A DNA stretch of 64,000 bases from NCBI RefSeq assembly GCF_009755885.1, contig NZ_VYIX01000002.1, positions 163,956 to 227,955 on the forward strand, read 5' to 3'. Numbering within the stretch: the first letter of the stretch is position 1; every line of letters begins with the position of its first letter. Below, piece by piece: positions 18,626 to 27,336 of this stretch. Under the pieces are notes generated by a model, which made no database searches, had not been told where the DNA came from, and was given only the letters and a program-made list of their open reading frames with translations. The translations under genes and the position numbers were made by a program. The DNA is from Brachyspira sp. SAP_772 (GTDB lineage: Bacteria > Spirochaetota > Brachyspiria > Brachyspirales > Brachyspiraceae).

Positions 18626-19981
18626 ATGTTTGATAATTTAACAAAATCTATATCTAACGTGTTTTCCAAATTACGTGATAAAAGAGTCTTATCTGAAAAA
18701 GATATAGAAGATACCCTCATAGGCATAAAAGAAGCATTATTATCAGCAGACGTATCTCTAGAAGCAGCCGATAAATTTTTAGAAGAAGCAAAGAAAAGAG
18801 CTATAGGCAAAGAAAGGCTAGAAAATGTAGATCCCGCTAATCAATTTGTAGCTGATGTCCACGATACGTTGGTTTCTATGATAGGTGAGGGTGAAAGCGG
18901 TCTTAAATTAGAACCAGTAGAAAAAACTACAGTTACACTTCTATTTGGTTTACAAGGTTCTGGTAAAACAACAACTTCTGCTAAATTGGCTAAATATTAT
19001 AAAGATAAAAGAAGAGTTTTTCTTGTTGGTCTTGACGTGCACAGACCTGCGGCTATGGAGCAATTAGCAGTATTAGCTAAAGAGGTTGGTGTTCCTTGTC
19101 ATATAGATACTAAAGAGAAAAAGCCTTATAAAATATTAAAAAGAGCTATGTCTATCGCTAAGAAAGAGCAGTACAATATGATTATTGTAGATACTGCTGG
19201 TCGTTTAGAGATAGATGAAGAGATGATGCTTGAGCTTAGGAGAGTTGTTAATTCTGTTGATGTTACAGAAAAATTACTCGTTGTGGATTCTACAGCAGGT
19301 CAGAGTGTGTTTGATGTTGCTAAGAGTTTTCAAAGTAATATTGGCATAAATGGCGTAATACTTACTAAGTTTGATTCTGGTGTTAGAGGCGGTGCTGCTT
19401 TATCACTTCGTTATGCAACAGGTTCTTCAGTGAAGTTTATAGGTACTGGTGAGCATTTAGAAGATATAGATGTATTTGATGCAAAAAGAGTTGCAGGTCA
19501 AATACTTGGAATGGGTGATATAGTAAAACTTGTTGAAAAAGCTCGTGCTGCTATAAGTGAGAAAGAAGCTCAGGAAATGCTTCAAAAAGTTATAGAGAAC
19601 AATTTTGATTATAATGACTTTTTGAAACAGATAGATGCTACGACCAAAATGGGCGGTATATCTAAAATGACTTCTATGATACCGGGAATGGCTAATGTAG
19701 ATAATGAATTGATAAGCAGAGAAGAACAGAAGTTTGTAAAATATAAAGCTATTATACAATCAATGACTAAAAAAGAGCGTCTTGCATTATTCCCTTTGAA
19801 CAATTCAAGAAAGATGCGTATAGCTAATGGTAGTGGTCAGAGTATTTATGATGTAAATCAGTTAATAAAACAATTTACAATGATGAAGAATATGATGGGC
19901 AGTACTAAAAAGATGAATAAATTGGCAAAATCCCTAGAGGGCATAGGTATGTCTATAGAAGATTTAAATAAATTAATGTAA
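18626..19981 (+). CDS. ffh: Signal recognition particle protein Ffh
   Basis: A 451-residue SRP GTPase that targets nascent membrane proteins to the translocon together with 4.5S RNA and FtsY. An N-terminal helical N domain is followed by the G domain with GLQGSGKTTTSAKL (G1), DTAGR (G3) and TKFDSG (G4). A methionine-rich M domain follows (about 300-451; KMGGISKMTSMIPGM, MMKNMMG). It heads ffh-rpsP-khpA-rimM, a widely conserved order. An ATG start gives a normal length. Confidence 0.97.
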   Translation: MFDNLTKSISNVFSKLRDKRVLSEKDIEDTLIGIKEALLSADVSLEAADKFLEEAKKRAIGKERLENVDPANQFVADVHDTLVSMIGEGESGLKLEPVEKTTVTLLFGLQGSGKTTTSAKLAKYYKDKRRVFLVGLDVHRPAAMEQLAVLAKEVGVPCHIDTKEKKPYKILKRAMSIAKKEQYNMIIVDTAGRLEIDEEMMLELRRVVNSVDVTEKLLVVDSTAGQSVFDVAKSFQSNIGINGVILTKFDSGVRGGAALSLRYATGSSVKFIGTGEHLEDIDVFDAKRVAGQILGMGDIVKLVEKARAAISEKEAQEMLQKVIENNFDYNDFLKQIDATTKMGGISKMTSMIPGMANVDNELISREEQKFVKYKAIIQSMTKKERLALFPLNNSRKMRIANGSGQSIYDVNQLIKQFTMMKNMMGSTKKMNKLAKSLEGIGMSIEDLNKLM

Positions 19982-20003
19982 TAATAATTTGGAGGAAAGA
20001 AAG

Positions 20004-20369
20004 GTGGTAAAATTAAGATTAAAACGTATAGGTCGCAAACATGAACCTCATTATCGTGTAGTGGCAACAGATTCTCGTTTTCCACGCGATGGTCGTTTTA
20101 TAGAGGAGTTGGGTTGGTTTAATCCTAAGGCTAAAGATGTTTTATACAAATTGGATTTAGAGAACATAAAGAAATGGCTCTCTAATGGTGCACAGCCTAC
20201 TTATGCAGTTAAGAGTATTCTTATAAAAGAAGGCCTAATGGAAAAAGATAAAGGTGCACCGCTTGACAGAAAACAAAGAAGAGCATTAAAAAATCCTGAG
20301 AAGAGACGTAAAAATCGTGCACAAGCTAAGCCAGAGGTAACAACAGAAGAAAGTAACACTGAGGCTTAA
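20004..20369 (+). CDS. rpsP: 30S ribosomal protein S16
   Basis: About 121 residues. The start is taken as GTG at 20004 (VKLRLKRIGRKHEP), 7 bp after a perfect GGAGGA (19991-19996), rather than the in-frame TTG at 19989 that overlaps the ribosome-binding site. The S16 core is visible in KHEPHYRVVATDSR, RDGRFIEELGWFNP and NGAQPT. The C-terminal extension is lysine/arginine-rich and ends acidic. It lies 22 bp after ffh and 27 bp before khpA. Confidence 0.95.
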   Translation: MVKLRLKRIGRKHEPHYRVVATDSRFPRDGRFIEELGWFNPKAKDVLYKLDLENIKKWLSNGAQPTYAVKSILIKEGLMEKDKGAPLDRKQRRALKNPEKRRKNRAQAKPEVTTEESNTEA

Positions 20370-20396
20370 TATATATTATAATAAAAGGAGTGTGCT

Positions 20397-20639
20397 ATGA
20401 CGGAAGAAAAAGAGCTTATTGAGTACCTAGCTAAAAAGCTAGTTGATGAGCCTGAAGGGGTTAGTGTTAAAGTAATAGAAGGTGAGAAAAGTACTATTCT
20501 CGAACTCAAGGTTAATCAAAGCGACATAGGTAAGATAATAGGTAAGAGAGGCCGTATTGCTCATGCTTTACGAACTATTCTTTTTGCTGCTTCTATGAAA
20601 AGCGGTAAACGTGTTATGCTTGAGATTATTGACAATTGA
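20397..20639 (+). CDS. khpA: KH-domain RNA-binding protein KhpA
   Basis: An 80-residue protein that is a single type-II KH domain. The RNA-binding GxxG loop is IIGKRGRIAHALR. The family pairs with KhpB/Jag in RNA binding and cell-envelope control in Gram-positives, and it is almost always encoded between rpsP and rimM, as here. GGAGTG precedes the ATG. Its TGA stop overlaps the TTG start of rimM. Confidence 0.93.
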   Translation: MTEEKELIEYLAKKLVDEPEGVSVKVIEGEKSTILELKVNQSDIGKIIGKRGRIAHALRTILFAASMKSGKRVMLEIIDN

Positions 20640-21145
20640 AAATTTTTTATTCAACTATCACTAGTGTGCATGGCTTAAATGGAGAGGTAGAATCTTCTTT
20701 TCTAGATAAAAGTTATTTTACCTCTCTTCCTTTTTTAAATAATAATACCAATATATATATTGACAATCAAGAATATAAAATAATAAATATCAAGAAAAAA
20801 AATAAATCTTTTGTTTTTAAATTGGAAAAAATAGACAATATTGATGATGCTAAAGCTTTAATAGGCAAGGATATTTATATTGACTATGAGAATCTTCCTT
20901 CTTTAGACGATAATAGTTTTTATGAGGCTGAAATTATAGGATACAATGTAATAGATTCTGATGGGAAGTTATATGGAAAAGTAGTAGATTTATATTCTTT
21001 GCCGTCTAATTATGTTTTTGTCATTTCTTTAGAAGAGAGTAAACAAGAGATTTCTATACCATTTGTTGGTGCTTATTTCGGAAAAGTTGATAAAGTTAAT
21101 AGGGTTTTAGAGATTATAGAGAAACCTATAGTTGATGAAGAGTGA
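20636..21145 (+). CDS. rimM: 16S rRNA processing protein RimM
   Basis: A 169-residue ribosome-maturation factor that binds S19 and assists 30S head assembly. The N-terminal RimM domain (STITSVHGLNGEV) and C-terminal PRC-barrel (SFYEAEIIGYNVIDSDGK...IPFVGAYFGKVD) are recognisable. The start is TTG at 20636, overlapping the khpA stop (TTGA), which implies coupling. The usual next genes trmD and rplS are absent; a repeat-filled gap follows. Confidence 0.92.
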   Translation: MKIFYSTITSVHGLNGEVESSFLDKSYFTSLPFLNNNTNIYIDNQEYKIINIKKKNKSFVFKLEKIDNIDDAKALIGKDIYIDYENLPSLDDNSFYEAEIIGYNVIDSDGKLYGKVVDLYSLPSNYVFVISLEESKQEISIPFVGAYFGKVDKVNRVLEIIEKPIVDEE

Positions 21146-21204
21146 ATTTTTAAGTATATACTAAAAATTATTAGTTTATCAAAAATATATTTTAAATTTT
21201 ATTG

Positions 21205-21470
21205 TTTTCTTCGGGGACTACCCCCTGCGAAGCGTGCCCTAGGGGTACACACCCCCAGTTCTTTTGCTGATAGGCACCTACTCGGTATTGGTATAAAAGA
21301 ACCAAAAGAACTGCATTTTTATACAAAGATACATATATTATTTCATATTTAATACATATTACAACATATAAAGTTAAAACATTTGCATTTTCGCGAAGCG
21401 TGCCCGAAGGGCGAAAACTTTGACGAAGTCCGCAGAGCGAAGGCGGGAAAAAGCTGAATAAAAATTCATA
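21205..21470 (-). repeat. Dispersed intergenic repeat R2
   Basis: A reverse-orientation copy in the 516-bp rimM-hslV gap. A variant module B (about 21210-21320) carries CGGGGACTACCCCC, a TAGGCACCTACTCGG box and paired AGTTCTTTTG / AAAGAACT. Module C (about 21385-21462) carries TTTCGCGAAGCGTGCCCGAAG, GACGAAGTCCGC and GGGAAAAAGCTGAATAAAA. The same blocks occur around 44.0, 48.9 and 57.7 kb. Nothing else is seen apart from the hslV promoter. Confidence 0.8.
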
Positions 21471-21531
21471 TAAAAAATATAATTGTTTATCGTATACTAA
21501 AAAACTACACACATTTACAAAAATACATAAA

Positions 21532-21559
21532 TTGACAAAACTCTTTCTTTAAGTATATT
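21532..21559 (+). promoter_or_regulatory. Promoter of hslVU
   Basis: -35 TTGACA (21532-21537) and -10 TATATT (21554-21559) with a 16-bp spacer; a second TATAAT overlaps slightly downstream (21561-21566). It lies between repeat R2 and the hslV start. Confidence 0.65.
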
Positions 21560-21661
21560 ATATAATATAAAATTAATTATTCTTAGCTTATTAAAAAATT
21601 TGCATTAGAATAGAATATATATTAAAATATATAATAATACTTTGTATGAAGAGGATAGTAT

Positions 21662-22192
21662 ATGTTTAAAGGCACTACTATATGTGCAGTATGCAGAGAC
21701 GGTGTTACTGCTATAGCTGGAGATGGACAGGTTACTTTAGGTGAAACTGTGATGAAGCCTAATGCAGTTAAATTAAGAAAACTATACGGGGGTAAGGTAA
21801 TATCAGGTTTTGCTGGTTCTACTGCCGATGCTTTTACATTGTTTGAAAAATTTGAAAAGAAGCTTCAGGAGTTTTCGGGGGATTTAACTCGTGCTGCTGT
21901 GGAGCTTGCTCGTGAGTGGAGAACTGATAAGATGCTTAGAAATTTGCAGGCACTTATTATAGTAGCTAGCAAAGAGAAAATGTTGCTTCTATCTGGTAAT
22001 GGTGATGTGATAGAGAGTGAGAATAATATACTTGCTATTGGAAGCGGCGGACAATATGCTAAGGCTGCTGCTATGGCTTTGAGTGAGAATACTAATCTTT
22101 CTGCTAAAGAGATAGCTAGAAAGTCTTTAGAGATTGCTTCACAGATATGTATATATACCAATAGTAATATTTCTTTGGAGGTAATAGAATAG
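21662..22192 (+). CDS. hslV: ATP-dependent protease subunit HslV
   Basis: A 176-residue Ntn-type peptidase forming the core of the HslUV protease. The predicted nucleophile is a Thr of KGTTICAV, exposed after removal of the first residues. [36 protein letters not shown] and [15 protein letters not shown] are family-typical. The N-terminal leader before TT is slightly longer than in E. coli. hslU begins 3 bp later. Confidence 0.96.
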   Translation: MFKGTTICAVCRDGVTAIAGDGQVTLGETVMKPNAVKLRKLYGGKVISGFAGSTADAFTLFEKFEKKLQEFSGDLTRAAVELAREWRTDKMLRNLQALIIVASKEKMLLLSGNGDVIESENNILAIGSGGQYAKAAAMALSENTNLSAKEIARKSLEIASQICIYTNSNISLEVIE

Positions 22193-22195
22193 ATT

Positions 22196-23557
22196 ATGTC
22201 ATTTGATGCAAAATTAGAAAGTGAGCTTACACCTAGAAGAATTGTTGAGGCTTTAGATCAATATATAATAGGTCAAACAGAGGCTAAACGTTCTGTGGCT
22301 ATAGCTTTAAGAAATAGATATAGAAGACGTCATTTACCTGAGGAGTTAAAAGATGAAGTTGCTCCTAAGAATATTATTTTAATAGGGCCTACTGGTGTTG
22401 GTAAGACAGAGATTGCGAGGAGGCTTGCTAAATTAGTTAATGCTCCTTTTATCAAAGTGGAGGCTACTAAATATACTGAAGTGGGATATGTGGGAAGAGA
22501 TGTTGAGAGTATGGTGAGAGATTTGGTTAATGCGTCCATATTTGAGCTTAAAACTTCTATGATGAAAGAGGTTGAAAAAGAGGCCACTGATATTGCTTTG
22601 GATAAACTTGCTAAGCTTTTACTTCCATCTGTAAAAAAAGAGGATAATGAAATAATATCTGCTGAAGAGGCTGAGAAAAAAAATAATGCTAAAGAACAGA
22701 TAAAAAAACGCATAGCTAATGGAGATTTTGATGAAAGCTATGTTGAAATAAAAATATCATCTAGTCAGGGCAGAATGTTTGGAATAATACCCGGAATGGG
22801 ATTTGAAGAGAATGATATGATTCAGTCTATGGTTGGAAGCATTATGCCGCAAAGCAAGAAAAATAAAAAATTAAGAGTTAAAGAAGCTAAGAAATATCTT
22901 ATAAATGAAGCGTCTGAAAGTTTAATAGATATGGAAAAAGTTACTTCTGATGCTTTGTCTTTGGCTGAAAATATGGGTATAATATTTTTAGATGAGATAG
23001 ATAAAATTGCTAGCGGAAATAAAACTGATAGTGCAGATGTTGCCCGTCATGGTGTGCAGAGAGATTTACTTCCTATAGTTGAAGGTACAACTGTTAATAC
23101 TAAATATGGTCCTATAAAAACTGACCACATACTTTTTATAGCGGCTGGTGCTTTTCATGTTAATAAGCCTTCTGATTTAATACCAGAGTTGCAAGGAAGG
23201 TTTCCTATTAGAGTTGAATTAAAGGCTTTATCTAAAGAAGATTTTAAAGATATACTTGTTAATCCTAAGAATGCTATTACTAAACAGTATCAGGAATTAC
23301 TTAAAACTGAGGGTGTTACTATAGAGTTTGAAGATGAGGCTTTAGAAAAAATAGCTGATTTGGCATATAATATTAATACTAATGTTGAAAATATTGGAGC
23401 TAGAAGACTTTATACTATTATGGAGAAGGTATTTGAAGAAATTTCTTTTAGTGCTGATGAACATAGCGGCGAATTTATAAAGATAACATCCGATAATGTT
23501 AAGGAAGCTGTAAAAGATATAGAAGAAAATAGAGATATTAGTAGATATATATTATAA
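22196..23557 (+). CDS. hslU: ATP-dependent protease ATPase subunit HslU
   Basis: A 453-residue AAA+ unfoldase partner of HslV. Walker A is GPTGVGKTEIARRLA, and the following KVEATKYTEVGYVGRDVE is the pore-loop region. An inserted I domain (about 110-245) is followed by Walker B IIFLDEIDKIA. The C-terminus ends DISRYIL, the HslU tail that docks into HslV. It is co-directional with hslV, with almost no gap. Confidence 0.97.
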   Translation: MSFDAKLESELTPRRIVEALDQYIIGQTEAKRSVAIALRNRYRRRHLPEELKDEVAPKNIILIGPTGVGKTEIARRLAKLVNAPFIKVEATKYTEVGYVGRDVESMVRDLVNASIFELKTSMMKEVEKEATDIALDKLAKLLLPSVKKEDNEIISAEEAEKKNNAKEQIKKRIANGDFDESYVEIKISSSQGRMFGIIPGMGFEENDMIQSMVGSIMPQSKKNKKLRVKEAKKYLINEASESLIDMEKVTSDALSLAENMGIIFLDEIDKIASGNKTDSADVARHGVQRDLLPIVEGTTVNTKYGPIKTDHILFIAAGAFHVNKPSDLIPELQGRFPIRVELKALSKEDFKDILVNPKNAITKQYQELLKTEGVTIEFEDEALEKIADLAYNINTNVENIGARRLYTIMEKVFEEISFSADEHSGEFIKITSDNVKEAVKDIEENRDISRYIL

Positions 23558-23575
23558 TGAGGAGGTATAATATTT

Positions 23576-24049
23576 ATGAATGATACTGAAAAAAACATTG
23601 ATGTTGTAGAAGAGGAAAAGGATTCTGAATTATTTATTAAATGGCGTCCTATTTATGAAACTAAGCACAAAATTATAGACAGCCAGCATAAAGAACTTGT
23701 TAACATCATTAATGAACTTTATTTAAGTACTATTAATAATAGCAATGATACTAATGGTGCTTTTATTAAGGCAGTAAAAAAATGTATTGATTATACTCAA
23801 TATCATTTCAAAACAGAAGAAAAGATTATGGATTTAATTAATTATTCTGATGCTGAAAATCATAAGGCTATGCATAAAAACTTTTGTATGGAATTAGTTA
23901 ATCAAATTAGAAAATATGAAGAGGGTCAGCCTTTCGTTGCTAATAAGTTTTTGAAATATTTAAAAGATTGGTTGTTGGAGCATATTGCTTTTAGAGATAA
24001 GATTTTTGTTGATGAAGTTATATCATATTTGAAAAAAAATAATATATAA
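23576..24049 (+). CDS. Bacteriohemerythrin-like protein
   Basis: A 157-residue member of the oxygen-binding hemerythrin family with a non-haem di-iron centre in a four-helix bundle. Ligand motifs are visible: IDSQHKEL, HFKTEE, HKAMHKNF and HIAFRD. A short acidic N-terminal extension precedes the domain (about 15-150). It starts 18 bp after hslU with GGAGG upstream and may be the last gene of that operon. In an anaerobe it could bind, store or detoxify O2; this role is inferred. Confidence 0.9.
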   Translation: MNDTEKNIDVVEEEKDSELFIKWRPIYETKHKIIDSQHKELVNIINELYLSTINNSNDTNGAFIKAVKKCIDYTQYHFKTEEKIMDLINYSDAENHKAMHKNFCMELVNQIRKYEEGQPFVANKFLKYLKDWLLEHIAFRDKIFVDEVISYLKKNNI

Positions 24050-24055
24050 AAAATT

Positions 24056-24101
24056 AATAATATTAAACTATTTTAAAAATTAATAATAGTTTAATATTAT
24101 T
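24056..24101. terminator. Bidirectional AT-only hairpin terminator
   Basis: A perfect 17-bp inverted repeat, AATAATATTAAACTATT (24056-24072) and AATAGTTTAATATTATT (24085-24101), with a 12-nt loop. It sits between the convergent ends of the hemerythrin and comM genes, with A/T runs on both sides. Confidence 0.65.
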
Positions 24102-24106
24102 TAGCA

Positions 24107-25630
24107 TTAATTGAAATTAAATCTATATTGCAAAGCTTCTGTTATATGTGATGTTTCTATTATATCTTTATTTTCTATATCAGCTATAGTTCTTGAAACT
24201 TTCAATATTTTATTATAGCTTCTTGCACTCATTGAAAATTTTTGCATAGCCATATTTAATATATTTTTAGCTTTGCTGTCTAATATACAAAACTTTTCAA
24301 TATCTCTTATACCCATAGATGAGTTTGAAAATATCTTAACTCCATTTTCTCTAAAGCGTTTCTCTTGTATCTTTCTTGCATCCGTAACTATTTTACGCAT
24401 AGAAGAAGAACTCTCTCCATCAGCTTTTGAAATCATTTTATCATAATCAACTCCTCTAACCTCTATTGATATATCTATTCTGTCTAATATAGGGCCTGAA
24501 AGTTTAGCAATATATTTTTTTCTTGCATTTTCAGAGCATCTGCATGTGTGTTTTTCATCTCCATAATAACCGCAAGGGCAAGGGTTCATAGCCGCAACCA
24601 AAGTAAAATTAGCAGGAAAAGAAATACTTCCATTTGCTCTGCTTATGGTAATAATTTTCTCTTCCATTGGCTCTCTTAAAGTTTGAAGAGCTGAGCTTTG
24701 AAACTCTACAAACTCATCAAGAAACAATACTCCATTATGTGCTAAAGTAATCTCTCCTGCTTTTATATTTCTACCTCCACCTACAAGACTCACATGAGAA
24801 GAAGTATGATGAGGTATTCTAAATGGGCGTTTTTTTACTATAGGCATATTTTTTGAAAGCAGACCATAAGAAGAATATATTTTTGTCACTTCAATAGCCT
24901 CTTCAAAAGTAAGCGGCGGAAGTATTGTTGGTATTCTTTTTGCTATTAAGGTTTTACCGCATCCGGGGGAGCCTATCATTATAAAGTTGTGCCCGCCTGC
25001 AGCAGCTATCATTGCAGCTCGCTTTGCATATTCCTGCCCCTTTACTTCAGAAAAATCCACAGCTTCATTGTTATCGGATGTAAAATTAAAATTGCCTTTG
25101 GATATTATAGCCTCTCTTTTACCTTCAGAAACATCCATTGCTTCTTTTAGTGTTTTTACAGGATATAGATTTATTCCTTCTATAATATTAGCTTCTTCCA
25201 TATTGTTAAAAGGTATAATAGCATTTTTTATTCCTAGCTCTTTGGCATTCAAAAGCATTGAAAATATTCCTTTTACTTCTCTCACACTTCCGTCTAATGC
25301 TAACTCCCCAAGTATTATAGTGTTGTCCATAAAATCAGAAAAAAATAATTGTGCACTTGATGAAAGTATACCCAAAGCAAAAGGCAAATCATACATGCTT
25401 CCTGTTTTCTTTAAATCTGCTGGAGCTAAATTAATGGTTATTCTCTTTGGCGGGAAAAATCTGTCGCTATTATTTATTGCTGCAATTACTCTCTCTTTTG
25501 CTTCATTAACTGCTTGGTCTGGCAGACCTACCACATCAAACTTCGGCAAGCCTTCTGATATATTTACTTCTATAGTTATTGGTATGCCTTCTATACCATA
25601 AAGAGCTTCTGAATATATTTTTGTATGCAT
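24107..25630 (-). CDS. comM: Mg-chelatase-like AAA+ ATPase, ComM/YifB family
   Basis: 507 residues. The N-terminal ChlI-like domain (GIEGIPITIEV, GLPKFDVVGLPDQAV, NLAPADLKKTGS) is followed by the AAA+ core with GSPGCGKTLIAKR (Walker A) and VLFLDEFVEF (Walker B). The zinc-binding-like cysteine set is NPCPCGYYGD and CRCSE, and the C-terminal Mg-chelatase domain contains GPILDRIDI. ComM is a hexameric branch-migration helicase needed for natural transformation in some bacteria; whether that applies here is unknown. GGAG lies upstream of the ATG at 25630. Confidence 0.94.
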   Translation of the reverse strand: MHTKIYSEALYGIEGIPITIEVNISEGLPKFDVVGLPDQAVNEAKERVIAAINNSDRFFPPKRITINLAPADLKKTGSMYDLPFALGILSSSAQLFFSDFMDNTIILGELALDGSVREVKGIFSMLLNAKELGIKNAIIPFNNMEEANIIEGINLYPVKTLKEAMDVSEGKREAIISKGNFNFTSDNNEAVDFSEVKGQEYAKRAAMIAAAGGHNFIMIGSPGCGKTLIAKRIPTILPPLTFEEAIEVTKIYSSYGLLSKNMPIVKKRPFRIPHHTSSHVSLVGGGRNIKAGEITLAHNGVLFLDEFVEFQSSALQTLREPMEEKIITISRANGSISFPANFTLVAAMNPCPCGYYGDEKHTCRCSENARKKYIAKLSGPILDRIDISIEVRGVDYDKMISKADGESSSSMRKIVTDARKIQEKRFRENGVKIFSNSSMGIRDIEKFCILDSKAKNILNMAMQKFSMSARSYNKILKVSRTIADIENKDIIETSHITEALQYRFNFN

Positions 25631-25802
25631 AAAACATTACTCCAATTAATTTTTTTATGCATATAGTTAAACAAAGTTTTTATAATTTTAAGCCTAAATT
25701 AAGCCTAAAATAATAATAATAGTATTTTATAAATAATATGTTAAACTATTTTTTATTTATTTCGTATATTATAGTATATTTAAATTTGTGGGATAAAAAA
25801 TC

Positions 25803-26342
25803 ATGACAAAAAATATTACATTAATTATATTATTTTTATTTGCTCTAAATCTATACCCTATAGCTACATCAAAGCAATATGATAATTGGAAAGTAAAAAC
25901 CATTGTATATGACGGCACAGATAAAAAAACTGTTACAATGTCTTTAAATCTTGATGATAAATTAGAAATATATATAGCTTCAAGACAAGAACAATTAAAC
26001 ATTACAATTACTTGGTATAATGATAAAATAAATAATGATGATGCTGTAATATCATATTATTTTGATAACAAACAAACAACAGAAATAGAACCAATAGTTC
26101 GCTCAGAAAAAAATAATTTTGATATACTTTATACTGTTTCGCCTTCATTTGGAATAGTGCAGGAAAATGAAATAATTGAGTTTTTTAAAGATTTAATTAA
26201 TCATGATACAATGACAATAAAACCATATAGAGAATCAAAAAATATATATAATATAAATTTAAAAGGCATAAAAGAGGCAATAGAATATACAGATTTCTCT
26301 AATACTCTTTTTGATAAATATAAAACTCGCATTTTAAAATAA
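25803..26342 (+). CDS. Exported protein of unknown function
   Basis: 179 residues with a clear signal peptide (KNITLIILFLFALNLYPIA, cleavage probably near residue 22-24). The mature part is hydrophilic with alternating beta-like stretches (KVKTIVYDGTDKKTVTMS, QLNITITWYN). It resembles small periplasmic beta-sandwich proteins, but I do not recognise a family. It stands alone between divergent comM and the amino-acid transporter leader. Confidence 0.6.
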   Translation: MTKNITLIILFLFALNLYPIATSKQYDNWKVKTIVYDGTDKKTVTMSLNLDDKLEIYIASRQEQLNITITWYNDKINNDDAVISYYFDNKQTTEIEPIVRSEKNNFDILYTVSPSFGIVQENEIIEFFKDLINHDTMTIKPYRESKNIYNINLKGIKEAIEYTDFSNTLFDKYKTRILK

Positions 26343-26343
26343 C

Positions 26344-26371
26344 TTGACTTTTTTGTTTGCTGTATTATAAT
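26344..26371 (+). promoter_or_regulatory. Promoter of the amino-acid ABC operon
   Basis: -35 TTGACT (26344-26349) and -10 TATAAT (26366-26371) with a 16-bp spacer, lying 2 bp after the preceding stop codon. The predicted leader is about 180 nt and includes a short ORF. Confidence 0.7.
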
Positions 26372-26396
26372 TAACTTCAAATTACGGAGTTATTTT

Positions 26397-26459
26397 ATGA
26401 TTAACAATTTTTCTAATATAAAAATACTCTCTTTCTTTCAAGTATTAATAAGGCGTTAA
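26397..26459 (+). CDS. Possible 20-residue leader peptide
   Basis: The ATG is preceded by GGAG (26386-26389) with ideal 7-bp spacing and lies about 20 nt after the predicted transcription start. It reads MINNFSNIKILSFFQVLIRR, then TAA. AGGC and GCCT form a small hairpin across its stop codon. The position between promoter and transporter genes is that of a regulatory leader; two arginine codons directly before the stop are suggestive. Expression is not shown. Confidence 0.4.
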   Translation: MINNFSNIKILSFFQVLIRR

Positions 26460-26560
26460 GCCTAATTGTCTATTAAAAATCAAAAAAACACATTTTATTA
26501 ATAAAAAAAATATGTTAATATTATATATCTTTACACATAAAAAATTTAGGAGATAAAAAA

Positions 26561-27301
26561 ATGTTTAAGAAAATAATAATTATTACATCAATACTTTTAA
26601 TATCTTTAATAGCTTTTATGAGCTGCTCTAAAAAAGAGAATAAACTTTATGTTGGAACTAATGCTGAATTTGTACCTTTTGAATATAGAGAAGGAGACCA
26701 AATTGTTGGATTTGATGTAGACTTAATTAATGAAGTAGCAAAAATTATAAAACAAGATATTGAGTTTGTAGACATGGCTTTTGACGGACTTCTTCCTGCT
26801 TTACAATCTAAAAAAATAGATATAATCATTGCTGGCATGACAGCAACTGAAGAGAGAAAGAAGTTTGTTAATTTTTCAGAGCCTTATTATAACAGTCAGC
26901 AATCTATATTAGTTCATAAAGACAATAATGATATTATTGGCTTTGATAATTTAGAAGGCAAAAATGTTGGTGTTGTATTAGGTTATACAGGGGACTTAAT
27001 TGTAAGCGAGATGTCTAATGTAAATGCTCAGAAATATGGTGCTACATCAGAGGCTGTAATAGCATTAAAAAGCAAAAAAGTAGATGCTGTAGTTTTAGAT
27101 TATGAACCTGCTAAACAATATTTTAATCAAAATGATGATTTAAAATTGATTCTTACAGATTCAGTAAATGAAGAATATGCTATTGCTATGAGAAAAGAAG
27201 ATACAGAATTACTTAAAAAAGTTAATGATGCTTTAAATACTATAAAAGAAAATGGCACTTATGATATGCTTATAGAAAAATATTTTAATGCAGGCTTATA
27301 A
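26561..27301 (+). CDS. Amino-acid ABC transporter substrate-binding lipoprotein (copy 1)
   Basis: 246 residues of the family 3 solute-binding proteins for polar amino acids. The lipoprotein signal ends in FMSC (C22). The mature part begins KLYVGTNAEFVPFEYR, followed by GFDVDLINEVAK and DGLLPALQSKKIDIIIAGMT, the core ligand-binding motifs. It is the first structural gene of a four-gene operon with a tandem paralogue, a permease and an ATPase. AGGAG precedes the start. The ligand cannot be assigned. Confidence 0.93.
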   Translation: MFKKIIIITSILLISLIAFMSCSKKENKLYVGTNAEFVPFEYREGDQIVGFDVDLINEVAKIIKQDIEFVDMAFDGLLPALQSKKIDIIIAGMTATEERKKFVNFSEPYYNSQQSILVHKDNNDIIGFDNLEGKNVGVVLGYTGDLIVSEMSNVNAQKYGATSEAVIALKSKKVDAVVLDYEPAKQYFNQNDDLKLILTDSVNEEYAIAMRKEDTELLKKVNDALNTIKENGTYDMLIEKYFNAGL

Positions 27302-27336
27302 TATTCTAATATAGTTATTAGTGGGAGATTATTTTA

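Noticed and set aside
21192..21512. 106-codon minus-strand frame in the rimM-hslV gap
   Set aside because: Composed of repeat R2 in reverse plus AT-rich flank; no recognisable protein or start signal.
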